52,428 nt of DNA. It comes from Elusimicrobiota bacterium. Its GTDB lineage: Bacteria; Elusimicrobiota; Elusimicrobia; Elusimicrobiales; Elusimicrobiaceae. The position numbers were made by a program, and so were the translations under genes. The notes under the pieces are model-generated. The model was given only the letters and a program-made list of their open reading frames with translations, made no database searches and was not told the origin of the DNA. The stretch covers positions 1 through 52,428 of the forward strand of contig JAAYTX010000205.1 of the NCBI GenBank assembly GCA_012523635.1, read 5' to 3'. This document shows, piece by piece, positions 52,321-52,428 of the stretch; positions within the stretch are counted from its first letter, which is position 1; each line of letters opens with the position of its first letter.

Positions 52321-52428
52321 TGAAATGAGTAATTCACTATAAAGCGGAAGCTTGTATAACTGGCCCCAGCACTGCTTTGTGAATTGGTCACATTTGAAAA
52401 TTTCATCGTAGCCGCAAGGCCGCGCAAA
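52321..52428. other. Upstream region of the YfhO gene, at window edge
   Basis: AT-rich sequence with possible -10 boxes on the minus strand (TATAGT near 52337-52342) and no supported gene in the 108 bases shown. Confidence 0.3.

Noticed and set aside
1-52428. CRISPR array, prophage, insertion sequence or biosynthetic cluster
   Set aside because: No regularly spaced repeats, transposase, integrase, phage structural genes or typical cluster enzymes were seen anywhere in the window.

Overview
The window looks like chromosome from a Gram-negative, probably anaerobic and peptide-fermenting bacterium with G+C-rich coding sequence. The Gram-negative call rests on a complete RND / membrane-fusion / TolC-type tripartite pump and a signal-peptide-bearing beta-barrel protein. 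The fermentative call rests on pyruvate:ferredoxin oxidoreductase (nifJ), ornithine aminotransferase (rocD), a cysteine-desulfidase/serine-dehydratase-like protein, a CstA-type transporter, several peptidases (PepT, a clostripain-like C11 protease, an HExxH peptidase) and two peptide transporter families (OPT and POT). Elusimicrobiota would fit this mix, but nothing here proves the phylum. No phage, transposase, CRISPR array or rRNA was seen; there is one tRNA-Gln(CTG).

Layout. 1-2.7 kb: tRNA-Gln, the ribosome-rescue hydrolase arfB, a very short Lys/Ala-rich protein with a CxCxCxC motif (668-787, minus), and cstA. 2.7-12.7 kb: an export block with a TolC-MFP-RND operon (minus), a DHA2-type MFS exporter overlapping an ATPase-GNAT fusion protein, and a MATE exporter. 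12.7-20.1 kb: a hemerythrin with three zinc ribbons, an MscS channel, an RluA-type pseudouridine synthase, a large orphan hybrid-sensor-type histidine kinase without a receiver, and a GalT-like protein whose catalytic His is Cys. 20.1-26.8 kb: peptide-related genes (HExxH peptidase, ATP-grasp ligase, OPT transporter, C11 protease). 26.8-29 kb: bioY, PilZ and RMD1/YagE genes in one tight run. 29-33.5 kb: TauE/SafE, murB, rocD, an outer-membrane barrel and an RsuA-type pseudouridine synthase. 33.7-34.6 kb: a short AT-rich island with two small membrane-protein genes. 34.8-42.8 kb: radC overlapping a UPF0597-type gene, a TPR-repeat exported protein, an NCS2 permease, and pepT divergent from a POT-like transporter. 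42.8-46.4 kb: scpB, an AlkD-type gene and an orphan XylF-like binding lipoprotein, then an EamA exporter. 46.5-52.3 kb: nifJ and a YfhO-type membrane protein.

How the genes fit together: secreted or periplasmic peptidases and the OPT/POT importers would supply peptides; PepT, RocD and the UPF0597-type enzyme would feed amino acids toward pyruvate; nifJ would oxidise pyruvate with reduction of ferredoxin. The most striking observation is that nifJ is interrupted by a single in-frame TAG (48054-48056) exactly at the border before its 2x[4Fe-4S] domain, with the reading frame and all cysteine motifs preserved on the far side.

Promoters here often look like extended -10 elements (TGnTAnnnT), and stem-loop terminators are mostly placed between convergent genes. 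All functional assignments come from reading motifs by eye; no database search was possible.
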